The notes beneath the pieces are model-generated. The model was not told where the DNA came from and did not search any database. It worked only from the letters and a program-made list of their open reading frames with translations. DNA of 64,000 nt from an uncultured Flavobacterium sp. Its GTDB lineage: Bacteria > Bacteroidota > Bacteroidia > Flavobacteriales > Flavobacteriaceae. The DNA lies in contig CALJVL010000009.1 in NCBI GenBank assembly GCA_937773775.1, positions 124,001 to 188,000 on the forward strand. Direction: 5' to 3'. Shown piece by piece: positions 25,613-35,224 of the stretch; position 1 is the stretch's first letter, and each line of letters begins with the position of its first letter. The position numbers and the translations under genes are program-made.

Positions 25613-26443
25613 TTACGGTTTGTTGGGAAGGACAACGGCCGGTACTTTCTTTTTATATAGCGGGATGAAATACGAAACCGTATAATTAAATCCTACTCCA
25701 AAATCGCCATCATAGGTTCTGTTGAAACCGGGTATGTATAAATTATCAAAATTCCCTGGTTTTTTATTAGAGACCAAGCGGTTCAGACGCAAGCTGAAGC
25801 CCACGAATACGTTATTAAATACTTTTGCTTTAATACCTGCCACTACTTCAATCCAGCTCGCTGTTAATCCATTGAATTTTTCTCCGGACGCAATTGCTGG
25901 TACTTCTCCAAAATACGGGTTGGCATTGTAAATTTTGTAACTGTTGAGTTCCTGGTTAAAGCTGCTGAAACCATATCGTAAACCAATGGAGATGATGTTC
26001 TCCATGTCTAGCCAATTCTCATAGGCATTGTAATCAAAACCTGCTTTCAGGTAGGAGCCTTTCGTGGTAAAGTTCAATCGGCTGTCATCAGTAGTTTTGC
26101 TTTCATTACCTAACTCGGCAGCTAAAAAATATTTTTTGGTCAACCTATAGTCTCCTACAAACTCGATTCCCTTATAATCTTTGTCATACAAAGCGCGAGT
26201 CAGTTTATATAAGTCAACCCCTACTCGCAATCCGTAACGATTTGTTTTTGTGTTAGAAATAGTGTCATTTATTATTTGTTTAGGCAGTTCTTCGATATTT
26301 TGAAACGAGTTTTCAGGAATAACGCCGTCCTCCGTTTTATTACTCTCGGAAGTGCTTTTTTTTTGGGTTGTTTCTTGTGCTTCAACTAAAAACAAAGAAA
26401 AAATGAGGCAGATACTAAAAAAATATTTCAAGGTGTGTTTCAT
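25613..26443 (-). CDS. Predicted outer-membrane protein (DUF6048-like)
   Basis: A 276-residue exported protein. A signal peptide (about 1-23, ending near VEAQE) is followed by a polar Thr/Ser/Glu-rich linker. A beta-rich region resembling an eight-strand barrel follows (GLRVGVDLYKLTRALYDK, then alternating aromatic strands, ending in VSYFIPLYKK plus a basic tail). I match it from memory to DUF6048. I chose the start at MKHTLKYFF because this gives a proper signal peptide. It overlaps the upstream DUF6452-like gene by 29 nt, so the pair is translationally linked. Confidence 0.72.
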   Translation of the reverse strand: MKHTLKYFFSICLIFSLFLVEAQETTQKKSTSESNKTEDGVIPENSFQNIEELPKQIINDTISNTKTNRYGLRVGVDLYKLTRALYDKDYKGIEFVGDYRLTKKYFLAAELGNESKTTDDSRLNFTTKGSYLKAGFDYNAYENWLDMENIISIGLRYGFSSFNQELNSYKIYNANPYFGEVPAIASGEKFNGLTASWIEVVAGIKAKVFNNVFVGFSLRLNRLVSNKKPGNFDNLYIPGFNRTYDGDFGVGFNYTVSYFIPLYKKKVPAVVLPNKP

Positions 26444-26939
26444 TTTCGTTATCAATAGTACTGTTTTTTACCGCCATATACTGAATCCACTTTTCATCAG
26501 CTACTGCTGCATCAGTATGGACATAAGGAATTAAGGGATCTAAAGTATATTTTGTTTTAAAACCACAGGCTCTAGAAACAAAAACAGTAGACCTAGTGTA
26601 ATTAAATTGCAAATGGTCTTCATTAACTAAGGCTGTATTTGAATTACCAAAGTTTAAAATAAAACTAAAGCTAGTCAAATCAGCGTCAGTTTTTAAGGGA
26701 ATAGAGACGGTACTTCCGTTGATTACTGTACTTCCATTAAAAGGAACCCCATCTGTCATTCCTTCTCCTATAATTTTTAAATTAGTCACGTTTTTCAAAA
26801 CCGATGAATTGTTTATGTCATAAAACGATATGACTAATCGCGATGTAGTAACCGTATTCGCATCGCAAATGTCATCTTTCTCACAGCCTGTGAAGGACAG
26901 TGAGAAAAGGAACAATAGTAATAGAATTATTTTTTTCAT
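26415..26939 (-). CDS. Lipoprotein (DUF6452-like)
   Basis: A 174-residue lipoprotein. The signal peptide MKKIILLLLFLFSLSFTGC leaves Cys at residue 19. The body is beta-rich with a second conserved-looking cysteine pair (DICDANTV and SRACGFKTKY). It resembles DUF6452, usually encoded between RlmD and DUF6048 in flavobacteria, which is the arrangement here. The role is unknown; envelope biogenesis is a guess from co-occurrence only. The start chosen gives the complete signal peptide; the longer frame adds 12 unlikely residues. Confidence 0.74.
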   Translation of the reverse strand: MKKIILLLLFLFSLSFTGCEKDDICDANTVTTSRLVISFYDINNSSVLKNVTNLKIIGEGMTDGVPFNGSTVINGSTVSIPLKTDADLTSFSFILNFGNSNTALVNEDHLQFNYTRSTVFVSRACGFKTKYTLDPLIPYVHTDAAVADEKWIQYMAVKNSTIDNENETHLEIFF

Positions 26940-27037
26940 AAATCTTAAATGTCTAAATGGTGGGAAGCCTGGCAATGGTAAAATGTAAATAATTTAGCAG
27001 TTGAAACTGATCACTGATTACTAAACACCACAATCAA

Positions 27038-28450
27038 CTATCTTCTTTCCAAAAGAACCACATTCTCCACGTGATGCGTTTGAGGAAACATATCTACAGG
27101 ACGTACGCGAGTCACTTTGTATTTCTCGTCCATTAATGCTAAATCACGCGCTTGTGTGGCTGAGTTACAACTTACATACACCACTTTTTCAGGAGCAATT
27201 TTCATGATTTGTGCGATTACATCTTTATGCATTCCGTCTCTCGGCGGGTCAGTGATTATTACATCTGGATGTCCATGCTGTGCGATGAAACTGTCGTTAA
27301 AGACCACTTTCATGTCTCCCACATAAAATTCACAATTGGTGATTTCATTGCGTTCCGCATTCAGTTTCGCATCTTTGATTGCCTCGGGAACGCTTTCTAC
27401 ACCTATTACTTTTTTTGCTTTTTTCGAAACAAATTGCGCAATGGTACCAGTTCCGGTATATAAGTCATATACGATTTCATTTCCGGTCAGTCCGGCGAAA
27501 TCACGTGTTATTTTGTATAGTTCGTACGCTTGGTCTGAATTGGTTTGGTAAAAAGACTTCGCATTAATGCTGAACTTCAAACCTTCCATTTCTTCTAGAA
27601 TATAATCACGCCCTTTATATAGTTTAATATCCGTATCGTATAAAGTATCGTTCGCCTTACTATTCACTACATATTGTAATGAAGTAATATTGGGGAATTT
27701 CTCATATAAATGGTCTAAGATTAATTCTCTGTTGGCTTTATCATTTTCAAAAAACTGAATCAAAACCATGATTTCGCCTGTAGAAGCTGTACGTAACATT
27801 AAAGTTCTCAATAAACCAGAATGTTCTCTGGGGTTGAAAAAAGTGAGTCCGTTTGCATTAGCAAAATCTTTCACTTCGTTTCTGATCGCATTCGATGGAT
27901 CTTCTTGTAGGTGACATTTATTGATGTCTAGAATCTTATCCCACATTTTTGGGATATGAAAACCAAGTGCATTTCTATTTCCTAAATCTTCGGTGCTTCC
28001 TATTTCCGCTTCGGTCAACCATCGGCTGTTCGAAAACGAAAATTCCATTTTGTTTCTGTAAAAAAACTGCTTTTCAGAACCTAAAATTGGTTCAAATTCA
28101 GGAAGTTCTACCTTTCCGATGCGCTGTAAATGATTGAAAACTTCATTTTGCTTGTAATACAACTGCTGACTGTATTTCATGTTTTGCCATTTACAACCTC
28201 CACAAACACCAAAGTGCTCACAAATAGGTTCTGTACGGTGTTCTGAATATTCGTGAAAAAGAACTGCTTTCCCTTCGTAATAGGATTTTCGTTTTTTAAA
28301 CGTTTGTACATCAACCACATCGCCGGGAACCACGTTATGGATAAACACTACTTTACCATCTGGAGCTTTCGCAACCGATACGCCTTTTGCACCCGCATCA
28401 AGGACTTTTATCTGATGAAAGACAACTTTGTCTGTATTTTTCTTAGCCAT
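27038..28450 (-). CDS. rlmD: 23S rRNA m5U1939 methyltransferase RlmD-like
   Basis: A 470-residue RNA m5U methyltransferase of the RumA/TrmA class. It has an N-terminal TRAM domain (about 1-70). A [4Fe-4S]-type cysteine set follows, with three of the cysteines in CEHFGVCGGCKW. The SAM-binding motif is DLYTGTGTIAQF, and ITDPPRDG is present. The nucleophile motif YVSCNSATQARDL contains the catalytic cysteine. A perfect TATTTTTG box on its strand (28462-28455) ends only 5 nt before the ATG, which would give a leaderless or nearly leaderless mRNA. Confidence 0.92.
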   Translation of the reverse strand: MAKKNTDKVVFHQIKVLDAGAKGVSVAKAPDGKVVFIHNVVPGDVVDVQTFKKRKSYYEGKAVLFHEYSEHRTEPICEHFGVCGGCKWQNMKYSQQLYYKQNEVFNHLQRIGKVELPEFEPILGSEKQFFYRNKMEFSFSNSRWLTEAEIGSTEDLGNRNALGFHIPKMWDKILDINKCHLQEDPSNAIRNEVKDFANANGLTFFNPREHSGLLRTLMLRTASTGEIMVLIQFFENDKANRELILDHLYEKFPNITSLQYVVNSKANDTLYDTDIKLYKGRDYILEEMEGLKFSINAKSFYQTNSDQAYELYKITRDFAGLTGNEIVYDLYTGTGTIAQFVSKKAKKVIGVESVPEAIKDAKLNAERNEITNCEFYVGDMKVVFNDSFIAQHGHPDVIITDPPRDGMHKDVIAQIMKIAPEKVVYVSCNSATQARDLALMDEKYKVTRVRPVDMFPQTHHVENVVLLERR

Positions 28451-28531
28451 GCCGCAAAAATAAGCGTTTGTAAACTTTTATAAATTCAATTTGGCAACTA
28501 TTTTCGAAAAGAAGTGTTTTTTATTTGGGCC

Positions 28532-28679
28532 AAATCCCGCTTTCTGCTACAAATCCTCGTTTCGATAGCCCATATCCGGCAATAAAAGGAGCTTGCTACG
28601 GTCGCTCTTTTCTTGCACGGCTTTGTAGGCTGTTGCAACTACGGGTTTTTCGCTGCAATCTGGGGCAGGGGATTTTCGG
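28532..28679 (+). repeat. Dispersed intergenic repeat, copy B
   Basis: GC-richer than its surroundings and non-coding. It begins AAATCCCGCTTTCTGCTAC, has GGAGCTTGCTACGGTCGCTC in the middle and ends CGCTGCAATCTGGGGCAGGGG. It shares the same blocks in the same order with copy A (9881-10019), and its ends resemble copy C (62056-62137). It fills most of the gap between rlmD and the PepSY-like gene. Confidence 0.55.
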
Positions 28680-28785
28680 TTATAATTGCGATTGGATAAA
28701 AAACAAATTCATAATATTTAGCTAAACCAAAGAGAATGTTTTTGATTTCCAGATAAAGGAAGTAATTTTAGTAAAAAGTATTATT

Positions 28786-29265
28786 ATGAAAACTTCTTTT
28801 AAGAATTTATTTTTATTGTTTTTTATATTTTTTGGTCTAGGATCCCAAGCGCAAAGTGATGGAGCTTCTCGAATTGAACGTAATGCCCCTTTAGTTGTAA
28901 TCGAATCATTTAATGCTGTATTCTCAGCCAAAGATCCAGTCTGGTTTACTAGATATCAAGGCAAGAATAATCAAGAATTAGTTTATGTAGCTAAATTTAT
29001 ATTAGGAAATAGATATTGTAAATCAGTATATGATTTCAATGGCAATCAAATTGTTTTCGCTGCTACGGTTGACTACAATGAATTACCTGAAGTAGCCCGT
29101 AATTATATGAAAGAAATGTATCCTTCTTTTCCAATTATTGAAGCCTTAATGGTTACGGATCATGAAAAAGTGGTTACTTATGAAATAGGAATTTATATTG
29201 ATCATCAATATGTGATACAAGTTTTCTCTAATGATGGCGATTTTATAAAAAACACAAAAGCATAA
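28786..29265 (+). CDS. Exported PepSY-like protein
   Basis: A 159-residue secreted protein. A signal peptide (MKTSFKNLFLLFFIFFGLGSQAQ) is followed by a mixed alpha/beta body with a repeated pattern. An aromatic-tipped strand region (VWFTRYQGKNNQELVYVAKF) leads into DFNGNQIVFAATVDYNELP, a helix (VARNYMKEMYPSF), and a second strand set ending FSNDGDFIKN. This matches the PepSY-like / BLIP-like fold of periplasmic proteins common in Bacteroidota. The function is unknown. It is transcribed alone. Confidence 0.7.
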   Translation: MKTSFKNLFLLFFIFFGLGSQAQSDGASRIERNAPLVVIESFNAVFSAKDPVWFTRYQGKNNQELVYVAKFILGNRYCKSVYDFNGNQIVFAATVDYNELPEVARNYMKEMYPSFPIIEALMVTDHEKVVTYEIGIYIDHQYVIQVFSNDGDFIKNTKA

Positions 29266-29302
29266 TTACAATCCTTGTTACCACTTTCAATTGTAGTTGT
29301 AC

Positions 29303-29752
29303 TCAAAAATGATTTTTGCGCTTCATCCATTCGTAGTTCACAATCGATAGAAAGTAAAATAGGAAATCAGCGCAGAGTTTCCCCGCTATGATTCCCGTTA
29401 CTGCATTTCCCGTCAAAATAGGCAACCAGTACATGCAAAAAGGACGCAGCAATAAAATGTCTAAAAGAGCAGGGTAGCCAAACTCCAACACTAAGTTTTT
29501 GACAATCCTTAAAAGATCATTTAAAGAAGTCTTTTTTTGTAGAGTTTTATTTTTTTTGGTAAGTTGAAGGTAGGCCATGCTGATAATAACCCCATAAAAG
29601 GCAAAATACTCCATAAACGTAATCAAGTAGGCCGTTGTCAAACCGTCAAAAACCCTGCTAAATTGCGAGCCCAACAAAGCCGCAGTCGTAGCAGCTAACT
29701 CGGCATATTTATAACGATCAAACCATTCTTTAAACTGTAAGTTGGAAAGCAT
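29303..29752 (-). CDS. Membrane protein of unknown function
   Basis: A 149-residue protein with about four hydrophobic segments, for example LITFMEYFAFYGVIISMAYL, YPALLDILLLRPFCMYWLP and LCADFLFYFLSIVNYEW, and a basic C-terminus (MKRKNHF). The amphipathic N-terminus (EWFDRYKYAELAATTAAL) precedes them. I do not recognise an assigned domain. It faces the PepSY-like gene tail to tail. Confidence 0.7.
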   Translation of the reverse strand: MLSNLQFKEWFDRYKYAELAATTAALLGSQFSRVFDGLTTAYLITFMEYFAFYGVIISMAYLQLTKKNKTLQKKTSLNDLLRIVKNLVLEFGYPALLDILLLRPFCMYWLPILTGNAVTGIIAGKLCADFLFYFLSIVNYEWMKRKNHF

Positions 29753-30112
29753 AATAAGATGTTGCTGTTTTTAGGAAAAGCAAAATTAGACTAAATTGGG
29801 GATAGGAAGATGAAAAACCGACTTGTTTAGAGGAAAGGTGCAGGATATAGGATGTTGAGCTATTTCTTTTTATTAAATTTAATTTTCATCAAGAGCAGAT
29901 AACTTTTTTTTTTCAAATTATTAAGGGTTAGTTCACGATTTTTATTTCAGATAGATTAATCCAATCTACTTCTAAAGTTCAAGAAAAATATACTGAAATA
30001 GTGTAGAAAAATATTTATTCGTAGTTTTTATAGCAATGGTGTTATCGTTTTTGTCGCTTATTAACTTGGCAATTAGTTTCTATCGTCTTAAGTCAACCGC
30101 TGTTTTTCTAAA
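29753..30112. other. AT-rich gene-free stretch
   Basis: No credible ORF, hairpin or promoter match stands out between the membrane protein and the CarboxypepD_reg-like protein gene. Confidence 0.5.
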
Positions 30113-31642
30113 TTAATTAACAGCTTTGAATTGCTTCATTTCTTGCAACGGTTCTATGGCATTGTAATCCTTCCATATCTTAGGATCATAGGATTTGATA
30201 TTTATATATTTAAAATCTTCTTCCTTAACTTTAGCAATTGCTGCTACTGTTGTTTCAGAGCGGGAGATATTTAAAAATTCTGTTTTATTGAGAGTATTTG
30301 CTTCAATTTTAAAATCAAGATCTAGTACATCTTTTTCACCACTAGTTAATTCGATAAGTTTTAATGGGCGATTGAGATAAAAGTAATTTCCACTTTCTGT
30401 TGTGGCATACTGCATATAATAGTTGTCGTCTCCAGCTCTTTTTTTATAAATGATAGTTCCTTTACTCACATTCTCTGACACTTTAATTCCCAAAAGTAAC
30501 TTCATATTAAAATTACTAAGCTTTTCGCCGTCGTCAAGGACATAATCTGCTCTGAGGACAGCATAATCAGTTTCAGAAATATATAGCTTACCCACATACA
30601 TCGCTTTTCTTTTTCGAGGTTTAAAAGTAAGGACATAAGCAAATTCATTTTGACTGGTGTAAGTCGTTCCTTCATAAGCATAGTCGTATAGCTCCGGTTT
30701 TTGTATAAAATCGAATCGCTTGTTGTTTAAAAAATTATTTTCATACATGAAGCTATTCAAATTAGTTTTCGCCGCTTTAATTTGATTCTTTATCTCTTTC
30801 TCTTTAGTAGTTTTTTTGTTATTGAAGTCTTTACGCAATGATATTGTATCGCGAGATCCTACCAGTCCACTTTTGAAGCGGTAATATTTAGTAGTGTCCA
30901 GATGCTGTAACATCAATTTTTTGGCCGTTTTTTCTAAATCATCTAAGGAGGTAGATTCTCCTTCATTTTTTAAAATAGTAGCTTTTAAAACATCTAGTTT
31001 GGAGGTAAACACAAACTTATCTGCTTTTTTTGTTTTAACCGAATAGTAATTACAAAGAACATCAGTAAATGACACCGGTGGCTTCGAAATTAACTTAGTA
31101 GAAAAAGACTGCAAGTCTTTGTTGACTTTTGATAATGCTTGCTTACTAAAACCAGTTGATTTGTTAATCTCCACGTCTATTATGGAAGGATTGAAATAAT
31201 TTGATTTTCTAAAAAAGAACATTTCCTTTGATCCTTTTTCGCCAGTAGTATAATTACGGATTAAGTTGGCTTTTACATTTGCCATAATCTCATACGGATT
31301 TGGTTTTACATTAGACACCGCTACATCATCAAGCTCATAAATTCCGGCTAAGAGTTTAATTGTAAAGTCGAGCTTTTTCAATTCAGCCACGGTCAACAGC
31401 TGATTAACAAAACCCAAATAAGAAACCGCAAGTAGTGTTTCGTCCTGACTGTTGCTTTCAGATAAAGTAAAATAGCCTTCTCCATTAGAGACCAAGTTTT
31501 CCGATTCGTTTACTCTAATGTTTGCATAGGGAATACTTTCCCCTGTTTTCGAATCGATAATTTTCCCCCTAATGTTTTGGGCAAATCCTGTTTGAAATAA
31601 AGACAGAATAAAAAAAGGATATAGTAATAAGCTAGATTTCAT
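30113..31642 (-). CDS. Exported CarboxypepD_reg-like domain protein
   Basis: A 509-residue exported protein. The signal peptide (ending near TGFAQ) is followed by a carboxypeptidase regulatory-like beta-sandwich (about 23-100, RGKIIDSKTGESIPYANIRV, then SYLGFVNQ). Unlike a TonB receptor it has no plug or barrel. The rest (about 110-500) is a beta-rich region with FRKSNYFNPS, AYEGTTYTSQNEFAYVLTFKPRKRKAMYVGKLYI-like strands and GNYFYLNRP. Related Bacteroidota proteins are outer-membrane or surface proteins without a defined role. Confidence 0.78.
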   Translation of the reverse strand: MKSSLLLYPFFILSLFQTGFAQNIRGKIIDSKTGESIPYANIRVNESENLVSNGEGYFTLSESNSQDETLLAVSYLGFVNQLLTVAELKKLDFTIKLLAGIYELDDVAVSNVKPNPYEIMANVKANLIRNYTTGEKGSKEMFFFRKSNYFNPSIIDVEINKSTGFSKQALSKVNKDLQSFSTKLISKPPVSFTDVLCNYYSVKTKKADKFVFTSKLDVLKATILKNEGESTSLDDLEKTAKKLMLQHLDTTKYYRFKSGLVGSRDTISLRKDFNNKKTTKEKEIKNQIKAAKTNLNSFMYENNFLNNKRFDFIQKPELYDYAYEGTTYTSQNEFAYVLTFKPRKRKAMYVGKLYISETDYAVLRADYVLDDGEKLSNFNMKLLLGIKVSENVSKGTIIYKKRAGDDNYYMQYATTESGNYFYLNRPLKLIELTSGEKDVLDLDFKIEANTLNKTEFLNISRSETTVAAIAKVKEEDFKYINIKSYDPKIWKDYNAIEPLQEMKQFKAVN

Positions 31643-31894
31643 ATTTATTAGCTGCTTAGATTTAATAAGACGAAACTATGTCCGTTTTGTTACAGCTTTT
31701 CGGGATGCTTACTATTAAATAATAATCCTTTCATAAAGTTCTTTGTGCAATGCATCCTCCTTGTAAATAAACGTGATATAAAATACAACAACAATACCCA
31801 CTTTTAGTGATATTGCGAATATTCTTTCAAACTAAATATTGAAAATAGAATTAAACTAAATATATTTACAGTTCTATAATCAGCTATTATTTAT

Positions 31895-33742
31895 ATGAAA
31901 AAATTATTACTTACTGCGCTTTTAGTGATAACTACATGCGTATTTGCACAAAAGGACAGTCCGAGCACTGTTGGTGAAAATTACACTAAGAAAGAGATAC
32001 ATATTAAAATGCGCGATGGCGCTACTTTATTTACTGCCATTTATACGCCAAAAGACCTCTCTAAAAAATATCCCATCATTATGCAACGTACTCCTTACAG
32101 TTGTGCGCCTTATGGGGAAACCGAGTTTAAAAAAAGCATCGGTCCCAGCGAAACAATGATGAAAGAAGGCTATATTATTGTGTACCAAGACGTACGTGGA
32201 CGCTGGATGAGCGATGGCTTGTATGACAACATGCGTGCTTTTATCCCCAATAAAAAGGGAAAAACTCAGGTTGACGAAGCATCAGACACTTATGACACCA
32301 TTGACTGGCTAGTAAAAAATGCAGCAAACAATAATGGTAACGTAGGTGTTTGGGGGATTTCCTATCCGGGCTTTTATTCCACTTATTCGTTGTTGAGTAA
32401 CCACCCTGCGTTGAAAGCGGTTTCGCCTCAGGCCTGTATCAGTGATTTCTTTTTTGATGATTTTCATCACAATGGTGCTTATCTGTTGAGTTACTGGAAA
32501 GCGACGCCTTTATTTGGTATTCAAAAAACAGAACAAACCACCAAATCTTGGTACCAATTCCCCGATTTAGGGACCAAAGATGACTACCAGTTTTTTCTGG
32601 ATGTAGGTCCTTTATCTAATTTGGATAAATTTTACGGTAAAGACAATGAATTTTGGCAACAGCTAAAAGACCATAGCAGCTATGATGAATTTTGGCAAAA
32701 AAGAGGAATTCTACAACATTTAAAAGATATCAAACCTGCTGTAATGACCGTAGGCGGTTGGTTTGATGCCGAGGATTTATATGGTCCTTTGAATACTTAC
32801 CAAGCGATTGAAAAAAGCAGTAAAAACTACAACACGATTGTTATGGGACCCTGGAGCCACGGCGATTGGGCTAGAAACAGTGCGAGTGCGGTTATTGGGA
32901 ACATAAAGTTTGGGGATAATATATCTGCTTTCTTCCAAAAAAATATTGAAGCCAACTTTTTCCGTCATTTTTTGAAAGACAGCGGAAAAGACGACAGCAA
33001 ATTGCCGGAAGCCTATGTTTTTGACACGGGCGTTAAAGACTGGAAAACCTATGATGCTTGGCCGCCAAAAAATGTTGAAAAAGAGAGCTTTTATTTGGCA
33101 CAAGATAAATTAACTACTGCAGTGCAAAATGATGGAGGATTTCAGGAATTCATCAGCGATCCTAAAAAGCCAGTTCCTTTTACCGAAGATATTAATCAAC
33201 GAGGGATTACGCCAAGAAAATACATGACTGATGACCAGCGTTTTGCTGCGAGACGCCCGGACGTTTTGGTTTTTGAAACAGAACGATTGAAGGATGACAC
33301 CACTTTAGCGGGAGAAATCTTGGCACAGCTGCAGGTTTCTACCTCTGGAACGGATGCGGACTGGATCGTGAAAGTAATTGACGTGTTTCCTGATGACGAA
33401 CCAGAAACTCCAGAGATTGCAGCATATTTAAAGATGAGCAATTACCATATGATGGTGCGAAGCGAAGTGATGAGAGGTCGTTTCAGAAACAGTTTTGTTA
33501 ATCCGGAACCTTTTGTGGCTGATGAGAAAACGGCGGTGAATATCAAACTACAGGATGTAATGCATACGTTCAAGAAAGGACACAAAATCCAAATCCAAAT
33601 CCAGAGTACCTCGTTTCCTTTGATTGATTTGAATCCGCAAACTTTTGTAGAGAATATATTTTATGCAAAACCAGAAGATTTTAAAAAGCAAACACATCGC
33701 GTATATGCCGATTCTAAAATAGTATTTTCTGTTTTGAAATAA
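31895..33742 (+). CDS. CocE/NonD-family hydrolase (alpha/beta, X-Pro peptidase-like)
   Basis: A 615-residue secreted serine hydrolase. After a signal peptide (ending VFAQK) comes the alpha/beta-hydrolase domain. Its oxyanion/aromatic loop is MQRTPYSCAPYG, its nucleophile elbow is GVWGISYPGFYS (Ser of GISYPG), and its catalytic His is in VMGPWSHGDW. The C-terminal jelly-roll of the X-Pro dipeptidyl-peptidase group follows (about 430-610). Members cleave esters, beta-lactam side chains or N-terminal X-Pro dipeptides. An exported peptidase or acylase role fits a polymer-degrading flavobacterium, but the substrate is open. Confidence 0.9.
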   Translation: MKKLLLTALLVITTCVFAQKDSPSTVGENYTKKEIHIKMRDGATLFTAIYTPKDLSKKYPIIMQRTPYSCAPYGETEFKKSIGPSETMMKEGYIIVYQDVRGRWMSDGLYDNMRAFIPNKKGKTQVDEASDTYDTIDWLVKNAANNNGNVGVWGISYPGFYSTYSLLSNHPALKAVSPQACISDFFFDDFHHNGAYLLSYWKATPLFGIQKTEQTTKSWYQFPDLGTKDDYQFFLDVGPLSNLDKFYGKDNEFWQQLKDHSSYDEFWQKRGILQHLKDIKPAVMTVGGWFDAEDLYGPLNTYQAIEKSSKNYNTIVMGPWSHGDWARNSASAVIGNIKFGDNISAFFQKNIEANFFRHFLKDSGKDDSKLPEAYVFDTGVKDWKTYDAWPPKNVEKESFYLAQDKLTTAVQNDGGFQEFISDPKKPVPFTEDINQRGITPRKYMTDDQRFAARRPDVLVFETERLKDDTTLAGEILAQLQVSTSGTDADWIVKVIDVFPDDEPETPEIAAYLKMSNYHMMVRSEVMRGRFRNSFVNPEPFVADEKTAVNIKLQDVMHTFKKGHKIQIQIQSTSFPLIDLNPQTFVENIFYAKPEDFKKQTHRVYADSKIVFSVLK

Positions 33743-33762
33743 CTGAAAGCATTTTTTAAATA

Positions 33763-33800
33763 AAAACCCAATCCTAGAAATAGTGGTTGGGATTTTGTTT
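33763..33800. terminator. Probable bidirectional terminator
   Basis: Imperfect stem AAACCCAATC / GGTTGGGATTTT between convergent genes, with A- and T-runs at its ends. A bulge makes it weaker than the others in this window. Confidence 0.5.
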
Positions 33801-33815
33801 TATAGGGTTTTGGGA

Positions 33816-34508
33816 TTATTGTTTTGCTAGGATGCCTTGTATAGCATTCTCTACTAGCGGACCCATGATTTCATAGCCTGCTTTGCCCGGGTGTACTCCG
33901 TCATTGGAGTAGGCTAGTGGTAATCCATTTTGATCATCAGCGATTGCCGCGTGATAATCTACAAATAAGATTCCATTGGCGATAGCGTAAGCACTTAAAA
34001 GCCTATTTAACGCAATGATTTTATCTGCAGGTTCCTGATTGGGTCTCCATGGAAAATCAAATGCGGGCAAAACCGAACAAAGGATGACTTTGATATTATG
34101 AGCTTTCGCCAAATCAACCATGGAGAAAATATTGTTTGTGATCATATCTAAAGTTGCAGGACCAGTATTGCCAGCAATATCATTGATACCTGCTAAAACA
34201 ACTACTACAGATGGTTTTAACGCAATTACATCAGCCCTGAAACGCAATAACATTTGCGGTGTCGTTTGGCCGCTAATACCGCGATTAATGTAGTTATGGG
34301 TTTGAAAATACTCTGGCGCTTCCCGACTCCAGAATTCAGTTATAGAATCGCCCATGAATACAACCCTATTCGGAAAAGGCTGCGCATTTTGTAATGAGAC
34401 ATTATCTTTTTGATATTTGTTTAAATTAGGCCAGTCTTGGGCCTGTAGCTTTTGTCCCATAAATGAATATATAAAAAGAATACCGAAAAACAATCTGTTA
34501 GTCTTCAT
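33816..34508 (-). CDS. Secreted SGNH/GDSL-family esterase
   Basis: A 230-residue hydrolase with a signal peptide and the four SGNH blocks. They are VVFMGDSITEFW (nucleophile Ser), INRGISGQTT (Gly), VVVLAGINDIAG (Asn) and YSNDGVHPGKAGYEIM (Asp-x-x-His dyad). The family includes acetyl-xylan esterases, rhamnogalacturonan acetylesterases and lysophospholipases. Export and the genus lifestyle favour carbohydrate deacetylation (inference). It is convergent with the CocE-type hydrolase. Confidence 0.9.
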   Translation of the reverse strand: MKTNRLFFGILFIYSFMGQKLQAQDWPNLNKYQKDNVSLQNAQPFPNRVVFMGDSITEFWSREAPEYFQTHNYINRGISGQTTPQMLLRFRADVIALKPSVVVVLAGINDIAGNTGPATLDMITNNIFSMVDLAKAHNIKVILCSVLPAFDFPWRPNQEPADKIIALNRLLSAYAIANGILFVDYHAAIADDQNGLPLAYSNDGVHPGKAGYEIMGPLVENAIQGILAKQ

Positions 34509-34725
34509 AAGTAATCAAATTAGCTAGTTGAAAATAGTGCGGTTTTTAATTTAAACAAACTTAATAATTTCGAATCAAAAAACAGAATTTCATTTCATAG
34601 AATTGATGTCTAAACCTCTCCTAGAAAAAAAACATCTAGGTCTTCGAATTGAATTCTGCTAGTAGAAATAAACTAAAATTTAGTTAAAAGAATGCTAGAC
34701 TGAAAAGCTTCCATTTTAAAATGGC

Positions 34726-34733
34726 TAAATTTG
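34726..34733 (+). promoter_or_regulatory. -7 box of the osmC-like gene
   Basis: TAAATTTG, matching TAnnTTTG, 24 nt before the chosen ATG. It overlaps the first codons of the longer possible reading frame and therefore argues for the shorter start. Confidence 0.5.
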
Positions 34734-34756
34734 AGAGGATAAAAAAATTACAAATT

Positions 34757-35167
34757 ATGAAAAGAAATGCAACCGCAGTATGGAACGGTTCCGTGAAAGA
34801 AGGAACTGGAAAACTTACAACACAAAGTAACACATTATCAAACACACAATATTCATTCAAATCGCGTTTTGAGGATGGAGTGGGTACTAACCCGGAAGAA
34901 CTGATCGCGGCAGCGCACGCAGGATGTTTTGCAATGCAACTTTCGGCATTTATTGGTGAAGAAGGATTTACTCCTGAAAGTATAGAAACTAAATGTGAAA
35001 TTAACTTAGTAGATGGAGCAATAGTGGGATCTCACATAATAGTGAAAGCAAAAATAGAAGGCATTTCAGAGTCTAAATTTCAAGAACTAGTGACTAAGGC
35101 TGAAAAGAACTGTCCTGTTTCTAAAGTATTAAATGCAGACATTACATCTGCCGCTACTTTGTCTTAA
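34757..35167 (+). CDS. OsmC-family peroxiredoxin
   Basis: A 136-residue thiol peroxidase of the OsmC/Ohr group that reduces organic hydroperoxides. The reactive cysteines are in EELIAAAHAGCFAMQLSA (peroxidatic) and KNCPVSKVLNADI (resolving). The N-terminus MKRNATAVWNGSVKEGTG is the classic OsmC start and agrees with the -7 box just upstream. It ends at a perfect palindromic terminator shared with the GNAT gene coming from the other side. Confidence 0.92.
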   Translation: MKRNATAVWNGSVKEGTGKLTTQSNTLSNTQYSFKSRFEDGVGTNPEELIAAAHAGCFAMQLSAFIGEEGFTPESIETKCEINLVDGAIVGSHIIVKAKIEGISESKFQELVTKAEKNCPVSKVLNADITSAATLS

Positions 35168-35190
35168 AATAGCGACACATTAATTATATA

Positions 35191-35224
35191 AAAAGAGGCT
35201 CCATTACGTAATGGAGCCTCTTTT
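35191..35224. terminator. Perfect bidirectional terminator
   Basis: A 17-bp perfect inverted repeat (AAAAGAGGCTCCATTAC and its complement) with no spacer, between the convergent osmC-like and GNAT genes. Its last base overlaps the end of the GNAT gene. Confidence 0.9.
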